In this document: piece by piece, positions 1 to 5,360 of the stretch | Position numbering within the stretch: position 1 is the first letter of the stretch | How the letters are laid out: each line of letters starts with the position of its first letter | DNA from: Actinocrinis sp035946395 | GTDB lineage: Bacteria; Actinomycetota; Actinomycetes; Streptomycetales; Catenulisporaceae | Length of the DNA stretch: 5,398 nucleotides | Direction: 5' to 3' | NCBI RefSeq assembly: GCF_035946395.1 | Contig: NZ_DASYZI010000221.1 | Location: 1-5,398 of the forward strand | Position numbers and translations under genes: made by a program | Notes under the pieces: generated by a model | Database searches by the model: none | What the model was told of the DNA's origin: nothing | Seen by the model: the letters and a program-made list of their open reading frames with translations, nothing else

Positions 1-90
1 TGGTGCGGAATAGGTGGGCCAAGTAGGTGGCACTGGGTACGTGGACCAGGCAGGTACTGCGCGCAGATCCACAGACACGGATCTACCTTC
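1..90. other. Left-edge non-coding segment with a small inverted repeat
   Basis: I see no gene here. Short repeats of the type TAGGTGG occur twice near the start (in positions 11-30). A perfect 6-bp inverted repeat, AGATCC (65-70) and GGATCT (79-84), with an 8-nt spacer sits just before the pentanucleotide array. It could be a weak hairpin or a protein site, but no T-tract or other feature supports either reading. Open reading frames that begin here run straight into the repeat array and are products of that repeat. Confidence 0.4.
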
Positions 91-335
91 AGCCCAGCCC
101 AGCCCAGCCCAGCCCAGCCCAGTCCAGTCCAGTCCAGGCGCGGCCGGGCCCAGCTCGGCTCGGCCAGCTCAGCCCAGTCCAGCTCAGCCCAGCTCGGCTC
201 GGCTCGGCCCAGTCCAGCCCAGCTCGGTCCAGTCCAGTCCAGCCCAAGCCAGGCCAGCTCGGCCCAGCCCAGGCCAGGCCCGGTCAAGTCAGCCCAGCCC
301 AGCCCAGCCCAGCCCAGCCCAGGTCAGGCCAGGCT
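91..335. repeat. Degenerate AGCCC pentanucleotide array (minisatellite)
   Basis: The + strand is a run of 5-mers of general form RGYYC. There are two pure blocks of six AGCCC units (91-120 and 291-320). Between and after them are variants such as AGTCC, AGCTC, GGCTC, GGCCC, GGTCC and AGGCC. From about 166 to 335 the 5-nt phase holds for 34 units; around 136-165 it slips. Most differences from the core are transitions, as expected of an ageing slippage-generated array. On the - strand the pure blocks read GGGCT six times, that is G3 tracts with 2-nt loops, which meets the usual G-quadruplex pattern. The array starts about 190 nt beyond the stop codon of the - strand phosphatase gene, so read-through RNA from that gene would be G-rich here. 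All three + frames give the same S-P-A-Q-P peptide, so the long frames across it are not evidence of a protein. Confidence 0.9.
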
Positions 336-342
336 TTGGGGT

Positions 343-468
343 CCTCAACCCAGATCAGCCGTCAGCCCAGGTCCTGAGGCCCTCAACCCAGGTCTGTTGT
401 CATCCCAGATCCTTCAGCTCAGCTCCCCAGCCCAGGTCCTCAGCGCCGGTCCTCGGCGCCGGTCCTCG
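343..468. repeat. Patch of nested short direct repeats beyond the array
   Basis: Several short direct repeats overlap here. CCTCAACCCAG(A/G)TC occurs at 343-356 and 381-394 with one difference. CAGCCCAGGTCCT occurs exactly at 363-375 and 428-440. A 13-bp unit GCGCCGGTCCTCG is repeated head to tail at 443-455 and 456-468. The units share AGCCC/GGTCC words with the pentanucleotide array, so this looks like a more diverged extension of the same repeat-prone segment rather than a separate element. No ribosome binding site or plausible reading frame was found. The remaining 469-524 stretch is also non-coding and holds two related pieces beginning CAGCTCGGG. Confidence 0.65.
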
Positions 469-495
469 GCCACGTCTGTCGCCAGCTCGGGGCTT

Positions 496-511
496 CCGCA
501 CAAATCTGCGG
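496..511 (-). terminator. Weak hairpin after the phosphatase gene
   Basis: CCGCA (496-500) and TGCGG (507-511) form a 5-bp inverted repeat with a 6-nt loop, 13 nt beyond the stop codon of the - strand gene. The stem is short and there is no U-tract, so termination here is only a possibility. The G-rich repeat RNA further downstream might pause polymerase instead. Confidence 0.2.
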
Positions 512-524
512 TCAGCTCGGGTCT

Positions 525-2288
525 TCAGGCCGGGTTCATCGTGAACCAGACGATCTTGCCGGTGGCGGTGCGCCGGTGGCCCCACTTGCGGGACAGCTCG
601 TTGACCAGCAGGATGCCACGGCCCCGCTCGGCGGTCGCGGACAGCTCCTGTAGTTCCGGCGGGGTGCGGGTCCGGTCGCAGACCTCGCACAGCAGCCCGG
701 TCTCGTTGCGTTGCAGCCGCAACCGGATCTCGCCACCGGCGTGCTGGATCGCGTTGGTGACCAGCTCGCTGACCAGCAACTCCACCGTTTCGGTCAGCGC
801 GCTCAGTTCCCAGGCCGCCAGGGTGTCGCGCACCAGGCGCCGGCAGCGCCCGACCTGCTTCGGCTCCCCGGGCAGCCACCACGCCGCCGAGCGGTCGGCC
901 GGCAGCGGATGCACCCGGCTGATCAGCAGCGCGATGTCGTCCCGGTCCTTGGTCAGGTCAAGCTCCTTGACCACCTGGTCGCAGATCTCCTGCAACGGCC
1001 TGCCCGGCTCGGCGAGGTTTGCCCGCAGCAGGTTCAGACCCGAGTCGATGTCGCGCGCCTTGTTCTCCAGCAGCCCGTCGGTGCAGAGCACGAACAGCGC
1101 GCCGTCCGGCAGGTCGATGTCGAGGGTGTCGAAGGTGCCCGTTGCGCCACCCAGCCCCAGCGGCAGACCCGGGGCGACCTGGTGCAGCACCTCGGTCCGG
1201 CCGTCCGGGTGCACGACCAGCGGTGGGACGTGCCCGGCGCGGGAGATCGAACACTGCTGCGCGGCCGGGTCGTAGACCGCGTAGATGCAGGTCGCGAACA
1301 GCGAGTCGTCTATGTGCGGCATCAGGTCGTCCAGATGCGCCAGGACCTCGGCCGGCGGCAGGTCGACTGCGGCCAGCGTGCGTACCGCGGTGCGCATCTG
1401 CCCCATCGCGCTGGCTGCCTGCGTGCCGTGGCCCATCACGTCGCCGACCACCAGGGCGACCCGGCCGCCGGACAGGCCGATCACGTCGAACCAATCCCCG
1501 CCCACCACGGCCATGTCGCTGCCCGGCAGGTACCGGTGCGCGATCTCCAGCCCGACAGGGGCGGCCAGCTTGGTCGGCAGCATCGCCTTCTGCATGCTGA
1601 TCGCGGTGTGCCGCAACTGGTCGTGCAGCCGCGCATTGTCCATCCAGATCGACGCGCGCGCCGCCAGCCGCTCGATCGACGCGAGCTCCACCGGGCGGAA
1701 CCGACCGCGCGCCGGATTGCGGGTGAGCACCATCGCGCCCAGCACACGCCCACCGACCAGCAGCGGAGCGAAGACGCCGGGACGGCCTCCCATCAGCTTC
1801 CCGATGTCGGAACCGTCCGCAGCCGATGGCAGGGTGTGCATCGAATCGATGATCACCTCGTGCGACCGCATCGCCTTCGCATACGGCGAGGTCTCCGACA
1901 CGATGATGACCTGCTCCACCGGCCAGGCGGTGCGCAGCCGCTCGGCCAACTCCGCGTCCCGGGCGCTGAACGCCAGCCGGACCAGGCGGATCGGCCCGTC
2001 GCGCGGCTCGGCCGCCCCCGCGCCGCTCAGCACGGTCTGGCGCAGCAGGATCGAGGCGTGATCGGCGAACCCCGGCACGACCAGGTCCACCACTTCCTGG
2101 GCGGTGATCGCCGGGTCCAGCGTTGAGCCGACGCGTACCGCGAGCTCGTCCAGCGGATCCCAGCCGCCGCGTTCGCTCCTGGCAGAGCCGGTTCGTGCGG
2201 CGCCCACGTCCGTGGCGGCTTGCGTCCCGGGATCCGGACGGTGTGTCGCCAGCACCCCGGCCGTGCTCTGCCTGCTTTCCACGCCCAC
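525..2288 (-). CDS. GAF - SpoIIE-type PP2C serine phosphatase - HATPase (RsbW-like) regulator
   Basis: This 587-aa cytoplasmic signalling protein is a PPM/PP2C-type phosphatase of the SpoIIE/RsbU class, which dephosphorylates anti-sigma antagonists. It is fused to an RsbW-like ATPase that in relatives acts as an anti-sigma or antagonist kinase. Residues 1-40 are low complexity. Residues about 50-222 fit a GAF sensor domain. PP2C motifs follow: GGDWFD (263-268), VGDVMGHG (281-288), GHVPPL (352-357), CTDGLLE (402-408) and RDDIALL (449-455). The metal-binding aspartates (about D265, D283, D404, D450/D451) all appear intact. The C-terminal ATPase domain (about 475-585) has an N-box ELVTNAIQHA (508-517), a degenerate G1 near D538 and a G2 box GRGILLV (556-562). 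There are no membrane segments. The chosen start is GTG at 2286-2288; its Shine-Dalgarno is weak, and a second in-frame GTG lies two codons inside. No sigma factor, STAS antagonist or separate anti-sigma gene lies beside it, so its partner must be encoded elsewhere. The ligand of the GAF domain is unknown. Confidence 0.95.
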   Translation of the reverse strand: MGVESRQSTAGVLATHRPDPGTQAATDVGAARTGSARSERGGWDPLDELAVRVGSTLDPAITAQEVVDLVVPGFADHASILLRQTVLSGAGAAEPRDGPIRLVRLAFSARDAELAERLRTAWPVEQVIIVSETSPYAKAMRSHEVIIDSMHTLPSAADGSDIGKLMGGRPGVFAPLLVGGRVLGAMVLTRNPARGRFRPVELASIERLAARASIWMDNARLHDQLRHTAISMQKAMLPTKLAAPVGLEIAHRYLPGSDMAVVGGDWFDVIGLSGGRVALVVGDVMGHGTQAASAMGQMRTAVRTLAAVDLPPAEVLAHLDDLMPHIDDSLFATCIYAVYDPAAQQCSISRAGHVPPLVVHPDGRTEVLHQVAPGLPLGLGGATGTFDTLDIDLPDGALFVLCTDGLLENKARDIDSGLNLLRANLAEPGRPLQEICDQVVKELDLTKDRDDIALLISRVHPLPADRSAAWWLPGEPKQVGRCRRLVRDTLAAWELSALTETVELLVSELVTNAIQHAGGEIRLRLQRNETGLLCEVCDRTRTPPELQELSATAERGRGILLVNELSRKWGHRRTATGKIVWFTMNPA

Positions 2289-2318
2289 CTGTCTCTTGCC
2301 TTTTTGCCCGGTTTCGGT

Positions 2319-2345
2319 GCGCCTCCGGGCCCGACCGGAGGGCGC
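2319..2345. promoter_or_regulatory. Inverted repeat in the phosphatase gene leader
   Basis: CCTCCGG (2322-2328) and CCGGAGG (2335-2341) form a perfect 7-bp stem with a 6-nt loop. The stem can be extended by GCG on one side and CGC on the other if one G is bulged. It lies about 35-55 nt upstream of the - strand start codon, so it would be either a hairpin in the 5' leader or an operator. There is no direct evidence for a function. Confidence 0.3.
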
Positions 2346-2430
2346 TTGCGGGCCTACAGCTTGCGCTGCTCGCTGAGCGCGCGCAGTGCCTGCCCGGAAA
2401 GTTCCAACCGCTGGCCTCTCACCTGCGTGA

Positions 2431-2451
2431 ATCCGGGCCGCTTACCCGGAT
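2431..2451. promoter_or_regulatory. Perfect 7-bp inverted repeat, possible operator
   Basis: ATCCGGG (2431-2437) and CCCGGAT (2445-2451) are exact reverse complements separated by 7 nt. A dyad of this size in the middle of a divergent intergenic region could be a repressor or activator site for either gene, or a simple hairpin. No T-run follows on either strand, which argues against an intrinsic terminator. Confidence 0.3.
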
Positions 2452-2467
2452 GGTTGAGCGGCACACC

Positions 2468-2488
2468 GTATGTCGACGCTGTATGTCG
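2468..2488. repeat. Two direct copies of GTATGTCG, 13 bp apart
   Basis: GTATGTCG occurs at 2468-2475 and 2481-2488. The 13-bp period is somewhat more than one helical turn. The copies sit 17 nt after the 7-bp dyad at 2431-2451. A paired protein site is possible; chance repetition cannot be excluded at this length. Confidence 0.3.
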
Positions 2489-2697
2489 CCGCCGCGCGCC
2501 CATTGCCCAGGGTAGGCGTCTGCTTGCGCCACGTACGCCGAATGGCCGAATTCTTCACTCGGCTGGATGAAGCGCACACGTCTCAGCCGGCTCGAATGGC
2601 CTTGACGAAGCCCGTCGCTGCCCGCGACGTCGGCGACGGTGACACCTCGGATGACCGGGGGATTCGTGTGATCGCGTCCCGAGGCGTCGCGCAGCTG

Positions 2698-2706
2698 TGC
2701 GAGAAT
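2698..2706 (+). promoter_or_regulatory. Possible extended -10 promoter for the terC riboswitch leader
   Basis: TGC followed by GAGAAT (2701-2706) resembles an extended -10 element (TGnTANNNT type). It would place the transcription start around 2712-2715, immediately before the first conserved riboswitch bases. No good -35 hexamer is visible 16-18 nt upstream. The call rests mainly on the position relative to the riboswitch. Confidence 0.3.
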
Positions 2707-2714
2707 GGCTCTTC

Positions 2715-2867
2715 AAGGAGGGGAGTACTCCCATCCCAAGCGGTGACGTCCGTCAACACGGCAGACGTCGCGGACGCAGCGAGAGCTGCGGCTGCGGTCG
2801 AGCCCGGGGTCACCGGCTTCGCCGGTGGTGTCGCGGTTGCGTACCCGGCGAGGTGGAGGAGACCTCC
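2715..2867 (+). ncRNA. yybP-ykoY manganese riboswitch aptamer
   Basis: The conserved 5' core AAGGAGGGGAGTA (2715-2727) matches the yybP-ykoY signature GGGGAGUA, and the 3' core GGAGACC (2858-2864) matches the conserved AGACC strand. P1 forms between GGAGG (2717-2721) and CCTCC (2863-2867). A second helix forms between CGGTGAC (2741-2747) and GTCACCG (2809-2815). It encloses the conserved CCGTCA word (2750-2755) and a hairpin CGCAGC-GAGA-GCTGCG (2775-2790) capped by a GNRA loop. The family senses Mn2+ and is frequently found upstream of TerC-family genes, exactly as here. Two local palindromes could compete with the fold: GGGAGTACTCCC (2721-2732), and a 6-bp hairpin ACCGGC/GCCGGT (2812-2826) that uses part of the 3' strand of the second helix. 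I assigned helices by eye; the exact boundaries, particularly of P3 and P4, are uncertain. Confidence 0.85.
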
Positions 2868-2901
2868 GGCGATGACTGATGTCCAGCCCGTCCGCCGGAG
2901 G
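2863..2901 (+). promoter_or_regulatory. Riboswitch expression platform: anti-Shine-Dalgarno hairpin
   Basis: CCTCCGGCG (2863-2871) is the exact reverse complement of CGCCGGAGG (2893-2901), which contains the terC ribosome binding site GGAGG (2897-2901), 8 nt before the ATG. The same CCTCC is the 3' strand of riboswitch P1. The two pairings are therefore mutually exclusive. With Mn2+ bound, P1 forms and the ribosome binding site is free; without Mn2+, a 9-bp stem with a 21-nt loop (2872-2892) hides it. This predicts a translational ON switch. There is no U-tract after the hairpin, so transcription termination is less likely as the main mode. Confidence 0.75.
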
Positions 2902-2909
2902 AAATACCA

Positions 2910-3929
2910 ATGTCCGTCCCTTTTTGGGTGTGGGTCCTCACCCTGGTCGGCCTGGTTGCCGTACTCGCCCTCGATCTGTTCGTTGTCGGCCGAAAGCCGC
3001 ACGCTGTCACGCTGCGCGAAGCGGGAGTGTGGGTGGCCGCGATGGCAGCGCTCGCGGTGGCGTTCGGTACCGGGCTCGGTCACATCGCCGGGCCGGCCTA
3101 CGGCGGGCAGTTCTTCGCCGGCTGGATCACCGAATACAGCCTGTCGGTCGACAATCTGTTCGTGTTCGTCCTGATCATGGCCAGGTTCAGAGTGCCGCGG
3201 GACTACCAGCACCGAGTGCTGCTGGTCGGCGTGCTGCTGGCGCTCGCCCTGCGCGGGGCGTTCATCGGCCTCGGCTCCGCCGCCGTGGCGGCCTTCGACT
3301 GGATCTTCTACGTCTTCGGCGCGTTCCTCTTCTTCACGGCGATCAAGCTCGCCTTCGGGCACAGCGGCCTGCCGGGGCAGCAGAATGACGGCGCCGCCGC
3401 TGGCGCCACCGCACAAGCGCCCGCTCTGCGTGAGAACGGCTTGGTGCGCTACGTCCGCCGCCTCTTCCCGACCGTGGACGAGTACCACGGCACCGCTCTG
3501 ACCGCGCGGGTCGGCGCCCGCCGCGCGTTGACGCCGCTGGCGCTGGTCATCGTTGCGCTCGGGGCGACCGACGTACTGTTCGCGCTCGATTCGATCCCCG
3601 CCGTCTTCGGCCTCACGCAGCAGGCTTACATCGTCTTCACCGCGAACCTGTTCGCCCTGCTCGGCCTGCGCCAGCTCTACTTCCTGATCGGCGGCCTGCT
3701 CGACCGGCTGGTCTACCTGTCCACCGGGCTGTCCGTCGTCCTCGGCTTCATCGGGCTGAAGATGATCGTCGAGGCACTGCACAACTCAGGGATCGACCAT
3801 CTCGGGCCGATCGCGCTGCCGGGCTTCCCGATCCCCTTCTCGCTCGGCTTCATCGTCCTCACACTGGTCGTGACCACAGTGCTGAGCCTGACCGTCGGCC
3901 GCCGCCGCACAGCCGTCGCAGAGAGCTGA
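2910..3929 (+). CDS. TerC-family integral membrane protein, probable Mn2+ exporter
   Basis: This 339-aa polytopic inner-membrane protein has the TerC/Alx/MeeF fold, whose characterised members export Mn2+ or help load metal onto secreted proteins. Hydrophobic segments lie at about residues 5-25, 40-60, 66-90, 103-122, 128-148, 208-222, 240-262, 268-288 and 311-328. Two family signature stretches carry acidic residues expected in the metal path: EYSLSVDNLFVF (75-86, with E75 and D81) and ATDVLFALDSIPAVFG (219-234, with D221 and D227). A hydrophilic loop at about 151-205, partly Ala/Gly/Gln-rich, separates the two halves. The length is normal for the family. The ATG at 2910 is set by GGAGG at 2897-2901 and by the riboswitch platform that masks it. 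The name TerC comes from tellurite operons; nothing else here suggests tellurite resistance, and the manganese riboswitch points to Mn homeostasis. No clear terminator follows before the phospholipase gene. Confidence 0.93.
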   Translation: MSVPFWVWVLTLVGLVAVLALDLFVVGRKPHAVTLREAGVWVAAMAALAVAFGTGLGHIAGPAYGGQFFAGWITEYSLSVDNLFVFVLIMARFRVPRDYQHRVLLVGVLLALALRGAFIGLGSAAVAAFDWIFYVFGAFLFFTAIKLAFGHSGLPGQQNDGAAAGATAQAPALRENGLVRYVRRLFPTVDEYHGTALTARVGARRALTPLALVIVALGATDVLFALDSIPAVFGLTQQAYIVFTANLFALLGLRQLYFLIGGLLDRLVYLSTGLSVVLGFIGLKMIVEALHNSGIDHLGPIALPGFPIPFSLGFIVLTLVVTTVLSLTVGRRRTAVAES

Positions 3930-4046
3930 ACCGAAGATCACATCCTGCGGACCGCCGCGTGACACGTCCGATGCCGCCCGAATTCACCTACCAGGCCGAC
4001 GATCCTCTCTGCACCAGGCAATGCCCACCCACACCAGGAGTCTGGT

Positions 4047-5138
4047 ATGCCCACTCGCCTGCGCAGTCTGTCGCGTCCGCGCTCCCGCCGCGCTGCTGGA
4101 GCCGTCACCGCCGTCCTCGCCCTGGGGGCCGCGCTGGCCCTGCAACCCGGCGGCGCCTCCGCCGTGGATCAGGGCTCGCTCTCGTTCGCCGCGGCCACCA
4201 CCGTCGGCATCCACAACACCTACAACCAGAGCGCTTACTCCCATCTCGACCAGGCCCTCGACGCCGGCGCGTCGCTGATCGAGCTCGACGTCTGGGCCGA
4301 CTACATCACGGGCGACTGGGGTGTCAGCCACGACAACCCGCTCGGGAACTCCAACAACTGCACGCAGACCTCCACCCTCGCCGGTGCGTACACCGGCAGC
4401 ACCAACGAGGACCTGAACAGCTGCCTGGACGACATCCGGCTCTGGCTCGCCGGCCACCCGGCGGCGAACCCGATCATGATCAAGATAGAGCTGAAGGCCG
4501 GCTTCGAGAACGACTACGGCATGGGCCCGTCCGAGCTCGACGCGTACATCAAGGCGCACATGGGCGGCCGGGTGTTCCGTCCGGTGGACCTGCTGACCAA
4601 GTCCGACGGAACCCAGTACGCCACCCTGGACGCCGCCGTTAAGGCCGGCAACTGGCCGACCCGCTCCGCGCTGGCGGGCAAGGCGATCATCGAGATCATC
4701 CCCGGCACCGTCGAGGAGAACAACCCCTTCGACTCCCTGTGGACCGACGTCGAATACTCCACCTATCTCAAGGGTCTGAAGTCCTCCGGCACGATCGCGA
4801 ACGCCGAGATCTTCCCGAGCGTGCACAACGCCCAGACCGGCGACCCGCGCACCCGCTACTCCGACACGACGATCCGGCCCTGGTTCGTAGTGTTCGACGG
4901 TGACGCGAACACGTACGTCAGTGATGGAAACACCGAGTGGTACAACACCAACCACTACCTCGTCGTCGCCACCGACGCGTATGACGTGAACCCGGCGATC
5001 TCAAGCATCGCGCCGTCTCTCGCCGCCGCGCAGGCGAGGGTCGCGTTGCTGGCCAAGGACAGCGTCTCGTACATCTCGACCGACTGGACCACGTCTCCGG
5101 GTGACGGCGTCCTGTCCGAGGTGCTGCCTCGCGGCTGA
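4047..5138 (+). CDS. Secreted phosphatidylinositol-specific phospholipase C (Ca2+-dependent type)
   Basis: This 363-aa exported enzyme is predicted to split phosphatidylinositol into diacylglycerol and an inositol phosphate. Residues 1-39 form a signal peptide: an Arg-rich start (ending RSRR, 12-15), a hydrophobic core (about 17-32) and an ASA cleavage site before V40. There is no strict twin-arginine consensus, so Sec export is the default. The mature TIM-barrel-like region has a first catalytic histidine in IHNTYNQ (H56), probable metal ligands in ELDVW (E79, D81), a second catalytic histidine in SHDNP (H95), a further strand IKIELK (145-150) and a C-terminal STDW (344-347). The two histidines are 39 residues apart, as expected for the Streptomyces antibioticus-type Ca2+-dependent PI-PLC family. 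C105 and C126 could form a disulphide. The ATG is chosen because AGGAG (4036-4040) lies 6 nt upstream and the signal peptide starts there. It follows terC by 117 nt, with no visible terminator and no clear promoter in the gap. The natural substrate is unknown; host or environmental phosphoinositides are possible. Confidence 0.92.
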   Translation: MPTRLRSLSRPRSRRAAGAVTAVLALGAALALQPGGASAVDQGSLSFAAATTVGIHNTYNQSAYSHLDQALDAGASLIELDVWADYITGDWGVSHDNPLGNSNNCTQTSTLAGAYTGSTNEDLNSCLDDIRLWLAGHPAANPIMIKIELKAGFENDYGMGPSELDAYIKAHMGGRVFRPVDLLTKSDGTQYATLDAAVKAGNWPTRSALAGKAIIEIIPGTVEENNPFDSLWTDVEYSTYLKGLKSSGTIANAEIFPSVHNAQTGDPRTRYSDTTIRPWFVVFDGDANTYVSDGNTEWYNTNHYLVVATDAYDVNPAISSIAPSLAAAQARVALLAKDSVSYISTDWTTSPGDGVLSEVLPRG

Positions 5139-5152
5139 CGGGCGCGCAGAAA

Positions 5153-5197
5153 CCAGTATGCGCACAGCCAGTGTGTGCGCAGCCAATACGTGCACAG
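5153..5197. repeat. Three tandem 15-bp repeats, consensus CCARTRYGYGCRCAG
   Basis: Copies lie at 5153-5167, 5168-5182 and 5183-5197 without spacers. They share CCA, the central G and GC, and the final CAG; all differences between copies are transitions (A/G or C/T). The array starts 14 nt after the phospholipase stop codon and precedes the hairpin at 5231-5267. Alternating purine-pyrimidine stretches (TGCGCACA, GTGTGTGCGCA) occur inside the copies. A protein-binding array or a slippage product are both possible; nothing identifies it as an origin, CRISPR or attachment site. Confidence 0.7.
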
Positions 5198-5230
5198 AGT
5201 CAGAATTCCGGCATAGCGTCGTATAGCAGC

Positions 5231-5267
5231 GCAGACCGCGGTCGCCTGCGAGGTGGTCGCGGTCTGC
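5231..5267. terminator. Strong hairpin, probable (bidirectional) terminator
   Basis: GCAGACCGCG (5231-5240) and CGCGGTCTGC (5258-5267) are perfect complements. Pairing can continue inward with several G-U pairs (5241-5247 with 5251-5257) to a 3-nt loop, giving about 17 bp. It lies 92 nt after the phospholipase stop codon. No U-tract follows, which is common for GC-rich actinobacterial terminators. Confidence 0.7.
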
Positions 5268-5282
5268 CGTCCGGACTCTCAG

Positions 5283-5325
5283 CCTTTACTCAGTGAAATA
5301 CAGGTATTGTTGCTGCTTGCTTTAT
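5283..5325 (+). promoter_or_regulatory. AT-rich island with a small dyad, probable promoter region
   Basis: This stretch is about 37% GC (16 of 43 bases) in an otherwise very GC-rich window. It contains the dyad AATAC-AG-GTATT (5297-5308) and TTG-rich words. It lies between the hairpin terminator and a possible start codon at 5361, so it may hold the promoter and perhaps an operator of the next gene. I could not identify a convincing -35/-10 pair with 16-18 nt spacing, so no exact promoter is named. Confidence 0.35.
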
Positions 5326-5360
5326 CGCCGGGGCCGAGAATCCGAGGGGGCCGACACTCC

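Larger units (their letters stand above)
2289..2697. other. Long divergent intergenic region
   Basis: About 410 nt separate the phosphatase start from the probable transcription start of the riboswitch leader. I find no frame with a ribosome binding site and convincing composition. Frames such as 2470-3174 (+) and 2583-3782 (-) run across the riboswitch and terC and are shadows. The region must hold the promoter of the - strand gene and probably that of the + strand unit. It contains several short inverted and direct repeats, listed separately. A TTGACG word at 2602-2607 resembles a -35 box, but no good -10 is found at the right distance. Confidence 0.6.

Noticed and set aside
91..335. CRISPR array
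   Set aside because: The repeats are 5 bp and contiguous, with no unique spacers of constant length and no cas genes nearby.
14..544. Proline-, serine- and glutamine-rich + strand frame of 176 aa (and a similar 116-aa frame from 27)
   Set aside because: The peptide is simply the AGCCC pentanucleotide read in triplets; all three frames give the same S-P-A-Q-P repeat. There is no ribosome binding site, and the end of the frame overlaps the phosphatase gene.
400..882. - strand frame of 160 aa at the end of the phosphatase gene
   Set aside because: It is an alternative frame of the ATPase-domain coding region and its peptide resembles no domain.
711..2126. Long + strand frame of 471 aa antisense to the phosphatase
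   Set aside because: The opposite strand encodes a complete multi-domain protein with intact motifs. Long antisense frames are expected in DNA of this GC content.
2697..2879. Small + strand frame of 60 aa directly upstream of terC, possible leader peptide
   Set aside because: It starts before the riboswitch core, runs through the aptamer and has no credible ribosome binding site; the RNA structure explains this stretch better.
2470..3174. + strand frame of 234 aa crossing the riboswitch into terC
   Set aside because: It is out of frame with terC, which has the family motifs, and it lacks a start signal.
2583..3782. - strand frame of 399 aa antisense to terC and the riboswitch
   Set aside because: It overlaps a well-supported riboswitch and membrane protein gene. 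The composition (rich in E, D, Q, R, G) is typical of antisense reading of hydrophobic codons.
2910..3929. Tellurite resistance operon
   Set aside because: Only a TerC-family gene is present, with no terA, terB, terD, terE or terZ neighbours; the Mn riboswitch indicates metal homeostasis.
3948..3970. Possible terminator between terC and the phospholipase (CGGAC at 3948-3952, GTCCG at 3966-3970)
   Set aside because: The stem is only 5 bp with a 13-nt loop and no T-run, too weak to call.
3984..4955. - strand frame of 323 aa antisense to the phospholipase
   Set aside because: The + strand has a signal peptide, catalytic histidines and a good ribosome binding site; the antisense frame has no recognisable domain.
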